From a virus: a DNA stretch of 47,429 nucleotides. Each line of letters opens with the position of its first letter. The first letter of the stretch is position 1. The stretch lies in IMG/VR virus record IMGVR_UViG_3300031673_000093, positions 1 through 47,429 of that record, one strand, 5' to 3'. Of this stretch, positions 6,992-14,641 are shown piece after piece. The position numbers were made by a program, and so were the translations under genes. The notes below the pieces were generated by a model. The model was not told where the DNA came from. It saw nothing but the letters and a program-made list of their open reading frames with translations, and did not search any database.

Positions 6992-7335
6992 ACAACAAAA
7001 AAATTGGACTATCAGTCTGTATAGAAATTAAGCCAATGTCAGTAAATATAGCATGGCAGGGTAAAAGATACAGAACTCCTGAATATAAAAAGTATACAGA
7101 AGAGATGCTATATTTGTTACCAAAAAAGGAAATGATTGTAGGTCAAGTAGGAATATTCTTATTCTTTTATATAAAAAATCCTAAGCAATGTGATTTGGAC
7201 AACTTTATAAAGCCGGTGATTGATATTCTTGTAAAAAAGGAATATATTAAAGATGATCGTTATATTTATTTTCTACAAGCTCACAAAGAAGAAAGTGAAA
7301 GAAATTTAATTAAAATTGAAATAGTAAAATTATAA
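6982..7335 (+). CDS. rusA: RusA-type Holliday junction resolvase
   Basis: A 117-residue protein, the usual length. It has the family's N-terminal strand (PMSVNIAWQGKRYRTPEY), then KQCDLDNFIKPVIDIL (about 70-85) containing the metal-binding D-x-D-N-x-x-K-x-x-x-D residues, then DDRYIYFLQAHKEES, matching the third acidic position. RusA cuts four-way junctions formed in recombination or replication, so that terminase receives linear DNA. Its placement after NinB-like and nuclease genes is typical of a phage recombination set. An internal Met (about residue 19) could be the true start. Confidence 0.88.
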   Translation: MELNNKKIGLSVCIEIKPMSVNIAWQGKRYRTPEYKKYTEEMLYLLPKKEMIVGQVGIFLFFYIKNPKQCDLDNFIKPVIDILVKKEYIKDDRYIYFLQAHKEESERNLIKIEIVKL

Positions 7336-7340
7336 AATAT

Positions 7341-7649
7341 ATGGCAAAAAATAATAAAACAAACAAAGAGTTAGATGGTTTTCAAAAAGTTGTCCAAGAA
7401 ATGATTCTTCTTAAAGAATCTAAAGCTGGAGATTATCAGAATTCTTGGCAAGTTCTTGGAATAGAAGGATTAAACTATCAGATAGCAAGGAAATTTACAA
7501 GGATCTGGATAAATAGAAATAAAGAAGAATTAAATAATGAAGTATTACGAGACAGTTATATGGACTTAGCAGTTTATTCCATAATGGCTATACAACTTCT
7601 TGATTCTGGAGAAACAAAAGATAAAATTGAAAAGTTATTAAAAGAATGA
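7341..7649 (+). CDS. DUF1599 / nucleotide modification-associated domain 1-like protein
   Basis: A 102-residue protein. The core KAGDYQNSWQVLG (about 29-41), then IARKFTRIWI and VLRDSYMDLAVYSIMAI (about 69-85), fit this family, in which a D-x-x-D-x-A-x-Y helix is conserved. Family members lie near thymidylate synthase and base-modification genes, and are related in pattern to all-alpha NTP pyrophosphatases. A nucleotide-pool role is inferred. The stop overlaps the next start by 4 bp. Confidence 0.7.
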   Translation: MAKNNKTNKELDGFQKVVQEMILLKESKAGDYQNSWQVLGIEGLNYQIARKFTRIWINRNKEELNNEVLRDSYMDLAVYSIMAIQLLDSGETKDKIEKLLKE

Positions 7650-8380
7650 AGAATAAGATCGAAAACAGCCAACTTCAGATAAATCCTATAAAATATAGAG
7701 AATTTCTTTTGTATTTTATTACAAGAAAAAGGAGTCATTCTGATAAGAAAATACTAAAAGAAGTATTTGAAGATGATATTTATGGAAAAATAATTAAACA
7801 CTTATCCGGTGCTGTTATAGATTGTGGATCTTATATTGGAGAAACTCCAATTCTATTCTCTTTACTTGGAGCAAAGCAAGTGTATGCTTATGAACCAAAT
7901 CCTGATTTGTATAAATTGATGCTAAAGAATATTGTCTTAAATAGTAATGTTGCTAATAATATTGTGACAGTTAACAAAGCAGTTGGTGATAAAAGTGCAG
8001 AAGGTGTTATAGTAAATGGAAGAGCAAATTTATCATTTGGAATAGGAAGACATCCACCCTTTTTATCGAAGGAAGATACTTATTCTGTTACTGTCAAAAA
8101 TATTAATGAAATCTTAAAAGAGATTATAAGAGTGCACAAAAAGATTGAATTGATAAAGATAGACATTGAAGGATATGAAGCAAAAGTTATTGAAACAATT
8201 CTTAATGGTTATTATGATAAAATTAAAACAATGATTATTGAATGCCATAATAATAAAAAACTAGAAATAGTATTAAGAAAGTTTAAAGATTTTAATAATT
8301 GGACAATACATATCGTGAGTAAAACAAAAAAGAAAACACATACTTTAACTTTATTGTATTTGATAAATAAAAAAATATGA
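7646..8380 (+). CDS. FkbM-family methyltransferase
   Basis: A 244-residue protein. SAM-binding motif I is VIDCGSYIGETPILFS (about 57-72), followed by VYAYEPNPDLYKLM (about 79-92) with the ribose-binding Glu. IKIDIEGYEAKVIE (about 170-183) is the FkbM hallmark IDIEG-x-E. The family O-methylates sugars and small metabolites. In phages it may modify capsid or host-surface glycans; here it sits between two nucleotide genes, so its substrate is unclear. It overlaps both neighbours by 4 bp. Confidence 0.85.
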   Translation: MKNKIENSQLQINPIKYREFLLYFITRKRSHSDKKILKEVFEDDIYGKIIKHLSGAVIDCGSYIGETPILFSLLGAKQVYAYEPNPDLYKLMLKNIVLNSNVANNIVTVNKAVGDKSAEGVIVNGRANLSFGIGRHPPFLSKEDTYSVTVKNINEILKEIIRVHKKIELIKIDIEGYEAKVIETILNGYYDKIKTMIIECHNNKKLEIVLRKFKDFNNWTIHIVSKTKKKTHTLTLLYLINKKI

Positions 8381-9144
8381 AAATACATTTAATTTCTCAT
8401 ACAAAAGAACCTTTGAAATCAATAGCAGCAGCTTGTCTTAATGTCGGTATTGGAAAAGACATTCGTTCCCTTGATGATGTTCCAAGAGAAGAAGCTGTTA
8501 AAGTTTTCAAGGACACTATAAGTTCATGGCTTACTTCACCATTGGAATTTGCTTCATTCAACTTCTTCTGGGAAGACATCCCTCTATTTTTAAGAAGTGA
8601 ATTAGAAAGAGCAAGAGTAGGTTGGAGTTATGCAGAAAGATCTATGAGGTTTTATCGAGCCGGGAAAAGAAATCCTATAGATAAAATTGATTGGAAGTAT
8701 TTTCCCTCTGTAAAAACAAAAGTGCAAAGAGAAACATTTATTGCTGAATGCAAAAGAGAAATGGAATTATACGAGCATTTAAGATCTGAAGGAATTGAAA
8801 CTTCTGACTGCAGATGTGTTATTGGTTCCTGGTATGGAACAGCTCTTCAGACTTCGTGTACTTATAGGGCATTAAGAGACACAATGGCTGTAAGAATAAG
8901 CAGTCAAGCTCATTCTGGTTGGAGAGATGCTACTAGTCAAATTAAGAAATTGGTAACAGAAGTGGATCCTGTATTAGGAGATGCACTTGTTGATATCTGT
9001 CAGATAACTGGACATTGTGTTTGGAAATCCAAATTGGACAGAGTTTGTGAGGACTGTAAAAAAAGAGGATGGGGAATAAATCATGTGCACGATTTCTCCA
9101 ATGGACAATGCACTTGCGGTTTATTTAAACACGAAGTAAAATAA
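8377..9144 (+). CDS. thyX: ThyX-like flavin-dependent thymidylate synthase with a C-terminal zinc finger
   Basis: A 255-residue protein. SPLEFASFNFFWEDIPLFLR (about 54-73) and the next segment ERARVGWSYAERSMRFY (about 77-93) follow the ThyX pattern, but the signature RHR-x7-S appears as RAR with one extra residue before the S-x-R-F/Y part. A later CTYRALRDTMAVRISSQAH segment matches the second Arg-rich helix. ThyX makes dTMP from dUMP with folate and FAD. The last ~35 residues add CEDCKKRG, HVHDF and CTCG, a treble-clef-like zinc site not usual for ThyX. The lost His and added finger suggest altered specificity, possibly a modified pyrimidine. Confidence 0.75.
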   Translation: MKIHLISHTKEPLKSIAAACLNVGIGKDIRSLDDVPREEAVKVFKDTISSWLTSPLEFASFNFFWEDIPLFLRSELERARVGWSYAERSMRFYRAGKRNPIDKIDWKYFPSVKTKVQRETFIAECKREMELYEHLRSEGIETSDCRCVIGSWYGTALQTSCTYRALRDTMAVRISSQAHSGWRDATSQIKKLVTEVDPVLGDALVDICQITGHCVWKSKLDRVCEDCKKRGWGINHVHDFSNGQCTCGLFKHEVK

Positions 9145-9145
9145 T

Positions 9146-9334
9146 ATGAAAAATAAAAATCAAAAGGAATTCGAATTTCCATATCAAGAAAAATCAGCAA
9201 TCAAATGTCCAAACTGCGGATGTGAATTGAATTTGACTATTGAAGATGATAAAAAGACAGGTAAGTGTCCAAATTGTGGCTATATTGAACCTAGTTATGA
9301 CAATTGGACAAATCAAGAAATACACTTAGATTGA
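9146..9334 (+). CDS. Zinc-ribbon protein
   Basis: A 62-residue protein with two CxxC knuckles, CPNCGCEL (about 20-27) and CPNCGYIEP (about 40-48), about 20 residues apart. It begins one base after the ThyX-like stop, and that protein itself ends in a zinc finger, so the two may work together. No enzymatic region is present. A nucleic-acid or protein-binding role is usual for such ribbons; the partner is unknown. Confidence 0.7.
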   Translation: MKNKNQKEFEFPYQEKSAIKCPNCGCELNLTIEDDKKTGKCPNCGYIEPSYDNWTNQEIHLD

Positions 9335-9353
9335 TTAATAAAAAAAACAATAC

Positions 9354-9740
9354 ATGAAAAAACAAATTATAACAATTGAGAAAGTTGTGCAAATTGTTGA
9401 TACATGGCTCTGGAAAAATAGAGAGTGGCTTGATACAAGCATTGATTTTGTCATTGGAGTAAGCAGAGGTGGATTGATCCCAGCTGTGTGGATTGCAACT
9501 CATTTAAACAAACCACTGACTGTTGTTTATATTAACAAACAAGATGAAGTTTTTATTGATAGAAAAGATTGGATTAAAAATAAGAGAGTTTTAATTGTAG
9601 ATGATACAATAAGAAGTGGAAAAACAATTAAAAAAGTAGATGGATTAATTTTTCCAATTGTTAAAAGTACTTACCACTTCTTTATTATGCCAGATCCAAA
9701 TAACGAGATTTCATTCCCTTGGGATCTTTATGATAAGTAA
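9354..9740 (+). CDS. Type I phosphoribosyltransferase-like protein
   Basis: A 128-residue protein. The PRPP-binding loop is RVLIVDDTIRSGKTIKKV (about 78-95), with both acidic residues and the SGKT loop. FVIGVSRGGLIPAVWIA (about 27-43) is the pyrophosphate loop of hypoxanthine-type enzymes. It should join a base to PRPP or salvage purines. It is shorter than HPRT (about 170), so the hood is minimal. It ends the nucleotide-metabolism string, 100 bp before the polymerase gene. Confidence 0.85.
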   Translation: MKKQIITIEKVVQIVDTWLWKNREWLDTSIDFVIGVSRGGLIPAVWIATHLNKPLTVVYINKQDEVFIDRKDWIKNKRVLIVDDTIRSGKTIKKVDGLIFPIVKSTYHFFIMPDPNNEISFPWDLYDK

Positions 9741-9784
9741 TAATTAGCTGTAGTTTGATACCACTAATGTAATAAACCCTTGTC

Positions 9785-9831
9785 CTAGACAGTTCTAGTG
9801 TGCCAAAAATACACTAAAACACCATTATAAT
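9785..9831 (+). promoter_or_regulatory. Two inverted repeats and a -10-like box before the polymerase gene
   Basis: The 99-bp gap holds CTAGA-cagt-TCTAG (9785-9798), then TAGTGT (9796-9801) facing ACACTA (9811-9816), then TATAAT (9826-9831), only 8 bp before the ATG. No -35 box is seen at the right distance, so an activator would be needed. The repeats look like operator or hairpin sites controlling polymerase expression. Confidence 0.4.
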
Positions 9832-9839
9832 ACAAAAAT

Positions 9840-12800
9840 ATGGATAACTTTGTAAATTTGCACATTCATTCAACTTACTCCTTTCAAGATGGATTAGGTT
9901 TGCCTAAACAATACATTCAGCGATGTAAAGAAATTGGTCAACCGGCTATTGCAGTAACAGACCATGGAAATATCTCAGCACACTTTAAGTGGTATGAAGA
10001 GTGTATAGAAAATAATATAAAACCAATACTTGGTTGTGAGTTTTATGTTAAACCTGCCAATGCAGTTAATGGTCGCAAGCGATATCATATTACAGTTCTT
10101 GCCAGAAATAGTAAAGGATATCGTAATCTTTTAAAATTAGTTACAGAAAGTTGGAAGGAAGAAAACTTTAGTTACAAACCACTTATAACAACCAAGGATC
10201 TTATTAAATTACAAAAGGGATTGATTGTTCTTAGTGGTTGCTGTTCAGGAAAGGTTTCCAAGTTACTTGAATCAAATAATTTTCAAGTTGCTGAAGAAGA
10301 ATTAAAATTTCTCAACAGCAGCATTGATAATTTTTATATTGAAATAATGCCTCTGTCATTTGAGCCGGCAAAAAGGACAATTCCTATCCTTTACAATTTA
10401 GCAAAGAAATTAAATATTCCAATGGTTGCTACAATGGATTGCCACTATGTAACAAAAGACCAATCTCTTTATCAGGAAATTCTTTTGTGCATACAAAGCA
10501 ATGACCAAATGAACAATCCAAAAAGATGGAAGTTTGACCAGAATGATTTTTATTTAAAAACTCGAGAAGAGATGAAACAGTCCTTTCAAAAAGTTGCTCC
10601 CGGATTAGATTTTACAGAAGCTCTTGATAACACAGTCAAGATTTCAGAAATGATTGGTTTTAAATTTCCTACTGCTTCACCAATTTCTTTTCCTATTCCA
10701 GAAAAAGAGAAGAAGGATAAATTGTATCAAATGTGTATTCTGGGAATGAAAAAAAGAGGATTTGTAGGAAATGAAGTGTATGAGAAAAGAATGAAGTATG
10801 AATTTGATTTAATTGTTAAAAAAGAATTTATTGATTACTTCTTAATTTTTACAGACCTTGTTCGTTGGGCTAAAGACAATAACATTCTTGTGGGTCCTGC
10901 AAGAGGATCTTCAGCAGGAAGTTTGGTCTGTTATCTATTAAGAATCACAGAAGTTGATCCAATTGTTCATGACTTAATGTTTGAAAGATTTATTGATATT
11001 AACAGAGAAGACCTTCCTGATATTGATGTTGATTTTGAAGACAGAAAACGACCTCTGATAAAAAGATATCTTGAAAACAGATATGGAAAAGATAAAGTGG
11101 GTCAGTTAGCAACATTTTCTACTTTCAAAGGAAAAAGTATTATAGGTGATTTTGGGAGAATATATAATTTACCATATGTAGTAGAAACAAAACTTAAATC
11201 AATTATAATCGAACGATCTGGAGGAGATTCAAGAGCTTCTTTTACACTTGAAGATACTTTCAAGCAATTCGATTTAGCAAAACAATATCTGAAAGAGTAT
11301 CCATTCCTTTCTCATGCAAAAGGATTTGAAGGACAATTACGCAATATGTCAAGTCATGCTTCAGGTATAATTGTTGCTAATGAACCACTTACAAATTTCT
11401 GTGCAGTATATCAGCAAAGAGGAGAAACAGTTATTTCTCTTGATTATGAATCTGCTAATAAATTAGGTTTTGTTAAGCTTGATATTCTTGGTCTTAACAC
11501 TCTTACTTCTGTTGCCAAAGCTCTTGATTTAATTAAAGAACGAACTGGTAAAGAAATTGATGTTTATAATTTACCTCTTAATGATCCAAAAGTATATGAA
11601 GGATTTAAAGATCCTAAGAAATTATTCGGGATATTTCAATTTGATGGCCAATCTGTAAATCAAGTTTGTAGACAAATTGCTCCTGAAACATTTGAAGAAT
11701 TATCTGCTATCAATGCTCTTTCTCGCCCCGGACCAATGCATGGTCTGGATCTTGAACTTAATGAACCTATAACCTCTGTTTATATAGCAAGGAAGAAGAG
11801 TAAGATTCCTTGGAAGACAGCTCATCCTCTTTTAAAAGACATAACCAAAAACACTCAAGGTGTAATAATTTATCAGGAACAAGTTATGAGAACAATGAGA
11901 GAAGTTGGAGGTATGTCTTGGAAAGACACAGCTCAAATACGAAAGTTAATTAGCCGGTCAATGGGAGTAGAAAGGTTTAATGATTTTAAAGTTAAGTTCT
12001 CAGAAGGAGCAAAGAAAAAAGGTTTGACTAATACTGAAATTGATAACATTTGGTCAGCTATGTGCACATTTGGTTCGTGGGCTTTCAATAAATCCCATTC
12101 TGTTTCTTATTCTATTATTTCTTATTGGACAATGTGGCTTAAAATTTACTATCCTATTGAATATTATGTAGCAATGACAAGCACAATGTTAAGTGAAGAT
12201 AAAATACGCAAAGTGATTAAAGAATATCTCCGAGAAGGTTATGAACTTTTACCTATTGATATTAACAAAAGTAAAGAATCATTCTCAATTGATGGAAAGA
12301 ATTTACGTCTCGGTTTTACTCAAATAAAAAGCATTGGTAAATTAGTATCAGAGAAAATTATCACTGGTCAACCTTATAAAAACATCGATGATTTTGAACA
12401 CAGAGTTAAAATGGGAAAGAAAGCAATTAATTTATTAAGCAAAATGGGAGCATTTGATTCAATAGGTGGCATCACAAAAGTTATAAGAACTCTTTTCGGA
12501 GATGAAATTGAGAAAAAATACGAAGATACAATTACCTTTGAAGAAAAGTTAAAAGTTTGTCCATTGGCAGTTAACTTTAATATAATTGAAAAGTGGGAAA
12601 AGTTTATAAAAAAGAATATCAAATGGAGAATTTCAAAGATCGAACAAGTAAATTCAAGAAATGAAACTGAAACTATAATGGGAATAGTTCATGATAAAAA
12701 CTTAAAAGACAAAGTTGAGGAAGCTCTGACTCGTGGAAAAGTTCCTCCACCAATCAAAAATGGTCAATCAAAATACTGTAACTTTGTGTTAGAGGATGAT

Positions 12801-12977
12801 ACTGATTTTGTAACTTGTAGAATTTCTCCACAAAACTTTCAGAGACTTCATAAACTTATTTTTGAAGAAATTGATAATGATGATGTAATTTTAGTAAGAG
12901 GACGAATGGGTGAAGGAATAAGAATGTTTTTTGTGAATCAGATAATAAATTTAAGCAAAATGAAAAAAAGAATATGA
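9840..12977 (+). CDS. dnaE: DNA polymerase III alpha subunit (family C replicative polymerase)
   Basis: A 1045-residue protein, slightly shorter than bacterial DnaE (about 1160). The N-terminal PHP domain shows VNLHIHSTYSFQDG (about 5-18) and VTDHGN (about 39-44). The palm has ILVGPARGSSAGSLVCYLL (about 350-368) and PDIDVDFEDRKR (about 392-403), where the acidic residues bind catalytic metal. GIFQFDGQSV, SRPGPM and GVIIYQEQVMRTMREVGG follow, matching the fingers. The C-terminal ~200 residues are shorter than in host enzymes, so the beta-clamp and tau contacts may differ. It replicates the phage genome. No helicase or primase gene is seen, so host ones are probably used. Confidence 0.95.
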   Translation: MDNFVNLHIHSTYSFQDGLGLPKQYIQRCKEIGQPAIAVTDHGNISAHFKWYEECIENNIKPILGCEFYVKPANAVNGRKRYHITVLARNSKGYRNLLKLVTESWKEENFSYKPLITTKDLIKLQKGLIVLSGCCSGKVSKLLESNNFQVAEEELKFLNSSIDNFYIEIMPLSFEPAKRTIPILYNLAKKLNIPMVATMDCHYVTKDQSLYQEILLCIQSNDQMNNPKRWKFDQNDFYLKTREEMKQSFQKVAPGLDFTEALDNTVKISEMIGFKFPTASPISFPIPEKEKKDKLYQMCILGMKKRGFVGNEVYEKRMKYEFDLIVKKEFIDYFLIFTDLVRWAKDNNILVGPARGSSAGSLVCYLLRITEVDPIVHDLMFERFIDINREDLPDIDVDFEDRKRPLIKRYLENRYGKDKVGQLATFSTFKGKSIIGDFGRIYNLPYVVETKLKSIIIERSGGDSRASFTLEDTFKQFDLAKQYLKEYPFLSHAKGFEGQLRNMSSHASGIIVANEPLTNFCAVYQQRGETVISLDYESANKLGFVKLDILGLNTLTSVAKALDLIKERTGKEIDVYNLPLNDPKVYEGFKDPKKLFGIFQFDGQSVNQVCRQIAPETFEELSAINALSRPGPMHGLDLELNEPITSVYIARKKSKIPWKTAHPLLKDITKNTQGVIIYQEQVMRTMREVGGMSWKDTAQIRKLISRSMGVERFNDFKVKFSEGAKKKGLTNTEIDNIWSAMCTFGSWAFNKSHSVSYSIISYWTMWLKIYYPIEYYVAMTSTMLSEDKIRKVIKEYLREGYELLPIDINKSKESFSIDGKNLRLGFTQIKSIGKLVSEKIITGQPYKNIDDFEHRVKMGKKAINLLSKMGAFDSIGGITKVIRTLFGDEIEKKYEDTITFEEKLKVCPLAVNFNIIEKWEKFIKKNIKWRISKIEQVNSRNETETIMGIVHDKNLKDKVEEALTRGKVPPPIKNGQSKYCNFVLEDDTDFVTCRISPQNFQRLHKLIFEEIDNDDVILVRGRMGEGIRMFFVNQIINLSKMKKRI

Positions 12978-13008
12978 TATTTAAAATAACTCCTTAATTA
13001 AATAAACT

Positions 13009-13113
13009 ATGAATAAGTTAGATACAATAGAATGGATTTTACTCATAATAGCAGGAACCATAATAGGACTTTGGATAGGGGTGATAATTACTATAAAGTA
13101 TTTTTGGTGTTAA
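13009..13113 (+). CDS. 34-residue membrane peptide
   Basis: ATG at 13009, TAA at 13111. MNKLDTIEW is followed by one hydrophobic stretch of about 22 residues containing a G-x3-G-like pattern (AGTIIGLWIG), then a short tail ending in WC. It is the last forward gene before the converging units. A holin-like or inhibitory membrane peptide is possible; nothing identifies it further. Confidence 0.5.
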   Translation: MNKLDTIEWILLIIAGTIIGLWIGVIITIKYFWC

Positions 13114-13151
13114 AAAAACAAAACCCCAGCGGACCTTTCGGCTGGCTGGGG
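13107..13151 (-). terminator. Rho-independent terminator of the late reverse unit
   Basis: A 7-bp stem CCCCAGC (13124-13130) with GCTGGGG (13145-13151), followed on the reverse strand by a T-rich run read through 13123-13110. On the forward strand only a weak T tract follows, so it acts mainly on reverse transcription. It sits between the converging polymerase and lysis units. Confidence 0.85.
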
Positions 13152-13158
13152 TGATTCT

Positions 13159-13260
13159 TTATACAGTTTCCTCTTCTTCAGGTGTTTCTGGAGTTTCTTC
13201 CTCTGGAGTTTCCTCAGGATTTTCTTCTCCTCCAGTTGATTCTTGATTATAAAAGTTCAT
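13159..13260 (-). CDS. 33-residue acidic Glu/Pro/Thr-rich peptide
   Basis: ATG at 13260, TAA at 13159. The product begins MNFYNQESTGG and then consists almost wholly of E, P and T in near-repeats of EETPEE. Its start follows an AAAGGTCGTTT motif by 25 bp and its stop is just before the terminator, which supports a real gene. It is likely disordered. The function is unknown. Confidence 0.6.
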   Translation of the reverse strand: MNFYNQESTGGEENPEETPEEETPETPEEEETV

Positions 13261-13285
13261 AAAATTATTTGGTTAACCATTTATA

Positions 13286-13296
13286 AAACGACCTTT
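13286..13296 (-). promoter_or_regulatory. AAAGGTCGTTT motif, reverse strand
   Basis: Reverse-strand copy of the recurring motif, with its 3' end 25 bp before the ATG at 13260. Same spacing as on the forward strand, which argues against chance. Confidence 0.45.
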
Positions 13297-13337
13297 TATT
13301 TTCTCATTATACTCTTTTAAAGAGAGTTAGTCAAGGA

Positions 13338-13535
13338 TTACTTCCTATTCGTGTTTAGATACTTAGTAATTTCACCCACAATTAATCCAACTACAACTAC
13401 CACACCTGGAGTTAAATCAAATAGTCCTATCGTTTCAGCTATAAGATCTAATACTGCTATGGCGATTATTCCACCCAATCTCCAGACAAAACTCTTAAAT
13501 CGCTTTATAAAGATTGCTTTATTTTCAGAAGTCAT
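13338..13535 (-). CDS. Holin, two membrane segments
   Basis: A 65-residue protein: charged N-terminus (MTSENKAIFIKRFKS), a first hydrophobic stretch (about 18-38), a short turn with TPG, a second stretch rich in Val (about 43-57), and a basic tail NTNRK. That is the usual class II holin plan. It sits immediately downstream of the lysin gene on the same strand. It would form membrane lesions to release the lysin. Confidence 0.75.
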   Translation of the reverse strand: MTSENKAIFIKRFKSFVWRLGGIIAIAVLDLIAETIGLFDLTPGVVVVVGLIVGEITKYLNTNRK

Positions 13536-13547
13536 ATCAAACTACAG

Positions 13548-13585
13548 CTTTAGCTCTAAAGACCACGTAGGTGGCCATATAGAGC
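13548..13585 (-). promoter_or_regulatory. Holin leader with two mutually exclusive hairpins
   Basis: GCTCTA (13553-13558) pairs with TAGAGC (13580-13585), enclosing GACCAC (13561-13566) and GTGGCC (13571-13576) around a 4-base loop. The strand of the first arm can instead fold as CTTTAG-ct-CTAAAG (13548-13561). Both cannot form at once, as in attenuators. A 13-codon frame (13537-13578) lies inside and could be a leader peptide. Confidence 0.45.
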
Positions 13586-13611
13586 GACAAAAATTGATTA
13601 TAATTAAGAAT

Positions 13612-13622
13612 ATTCGACCTTT
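13612..13622 (-). promoter_or_regulatory. AAAGGTCGAAT motif upstream of the holin leader
   Basis: Reverse-strand copy, overlapping nothing but the gap between lysin and holin. It is 76 bp before the holin ATG and 33 bp before the mini-frame start at 13578. Confidence 0.4.
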
Positions 13623-13633
13623 ATTATGCTTTA

Positions 13634-14629
13634 TCACAATTTCTCTGTTGTATTCAAATCTTTGTTTATTGCTGTCCTTGTAAGAATTCCGAAGTAACCT
13701 GACACTGGTTTAATGTTCTTTCTTATCTGGTAACACTTAACTGCATCTGATGTTACACTCCCATAATAACCAGTAGAATCAATCTCTGGATTAAAGCATC
13801 CAAGATATTTAAGAGTGTCTTGCAGAATCTTTACCTCATCATTCTTTAATCCTTTCCAGAGATTGTTCTCAAAAAAGTATTTCGGTTTTTCTTTATCCTT
13901 TCCCAATAGTTTCTGCCAATCATTTGGAAGATCCACAAGAACACACCAAGCAGATTCAGGAAGATAATTTTTATCAAAATAGAAGTATCCATTGTCTCCT
14001 CTGTCTTTCCCCCAACTATTCTGAATAAAAATATAATCTTTATTATATCCAACTGCTAAACTAACAGCATGTCCCCAATCAGGAAGTCTGGGTGGTTTAA
14101 TGTAGGCACTTTGCCATCCTTCATTGTTTCCATAAAATCCTACCAATATTGCTCCGTATTTATATATAGCTTCTTTTAATTTTGTAAAGTTAACATTAAC
14201 TTTTGCATATCCTCCTATTCTATATTTAATAGCATCTTCTTCTTTTCCATTTATGGGTTTAGCTCCAATATCTTTAAGAACTTTTAATCCTACTCGGAAA
14301 TAAGTTCCTACTCCATCATAGTTATCTATCTCTTTGCACTTCTCATATATCCAGAATCCATCAAATTCAATATTGTTCTGCTCTTTCTGTTCTAAGTATT
14401 CCTTAATAGTGGCACAAGTTTGACCCACACAACTTGGAGAATTTCCCTGGTTTTTAATCTTCATTCTAAATGGAACATTATATTCCTCTGGAATCATTAT
14501 CTTTTCCGGGATTATTGAACTTAACTTTATATCTCTAAAATCGATAGGATCTTTAACCCATCCTTTTCCATATTGTTTCTCCTTTTTTGAGAACACTCTT
14601 TTTAAAAATTCTATAATTGTTTTGAACAT
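13634..14629 (-). CDS. Papain-like (C1) cysteine peptidase with peptidoglycan-binding domain, candidate endolysin
   Basis: A 331-residue protein. The catalytic Cys lies in KNQGNSPSCVGQTCA (about 59-73, with the oxyanion Gln just before), the His in DWGHAVSLAVGY (about 185-196) and the Asn in IQNSWGKDRGDNGYF (about 203-217): the full Q-C-H-N set of C1 peptidases. About residues 258-325 form a PG_binding_1-like domain (DEVKILQDTLKYLG, then YGSVTSDAVKCYQIRK). No signal peptide is seen, so export would rely on the holin. A cysteine peptidase as the lytic part is unusual; it would cut peptide bridges of the wall, or process virion proteins. Confidence 0.8.
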   Translation of the reverse strand: MFKTIIEFLKRVFSKKEKQYGKGWVKDPIDFRDIKLSSIIPEKIMIPEEYNVPFRMKIKNQGNSPSCVGQTCATIKEYLEQKEQNNIEFDGFWIYEKCKEIDNYDGVGTYFRVGLKVLKDIGAKPINGKEEDAIKYRIGGYAKVNVNFTKLKEAIYKYGAILVGFYGNNEGWQSAYIKPPRLPDWGHAVSLAVGYNKDYIFIQNSWGKDRGDNGYFYFDKNYLPESAWCVLVDLPNDWQKLLGKDKEKPKYFFENNLWKGLKNDEVKILQDTLKYLGCFNPEIDSTGYYGSVTSDAVKCYQIRKNIKPVSGYFGILTRTAINKDLNTTEKL

Positions 14630-14641
14630 AGTTTTATTTAA

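Noticed and set aside
9746-9760. 15-base match AGCTGTAGTTTGATA between the polymerase leader and the holin leader (13535-13549, reverse)
   Set aside because: A match of this length is expected by chance in an AT-rich 47-kb sequence and the flanks differ.
13537-13578. 13-residue frame upstream of the holin as an independent gene
   Set aside because: Too short and lying inside the hairpins to be called as a gene; kept only as a possible leader peptide.
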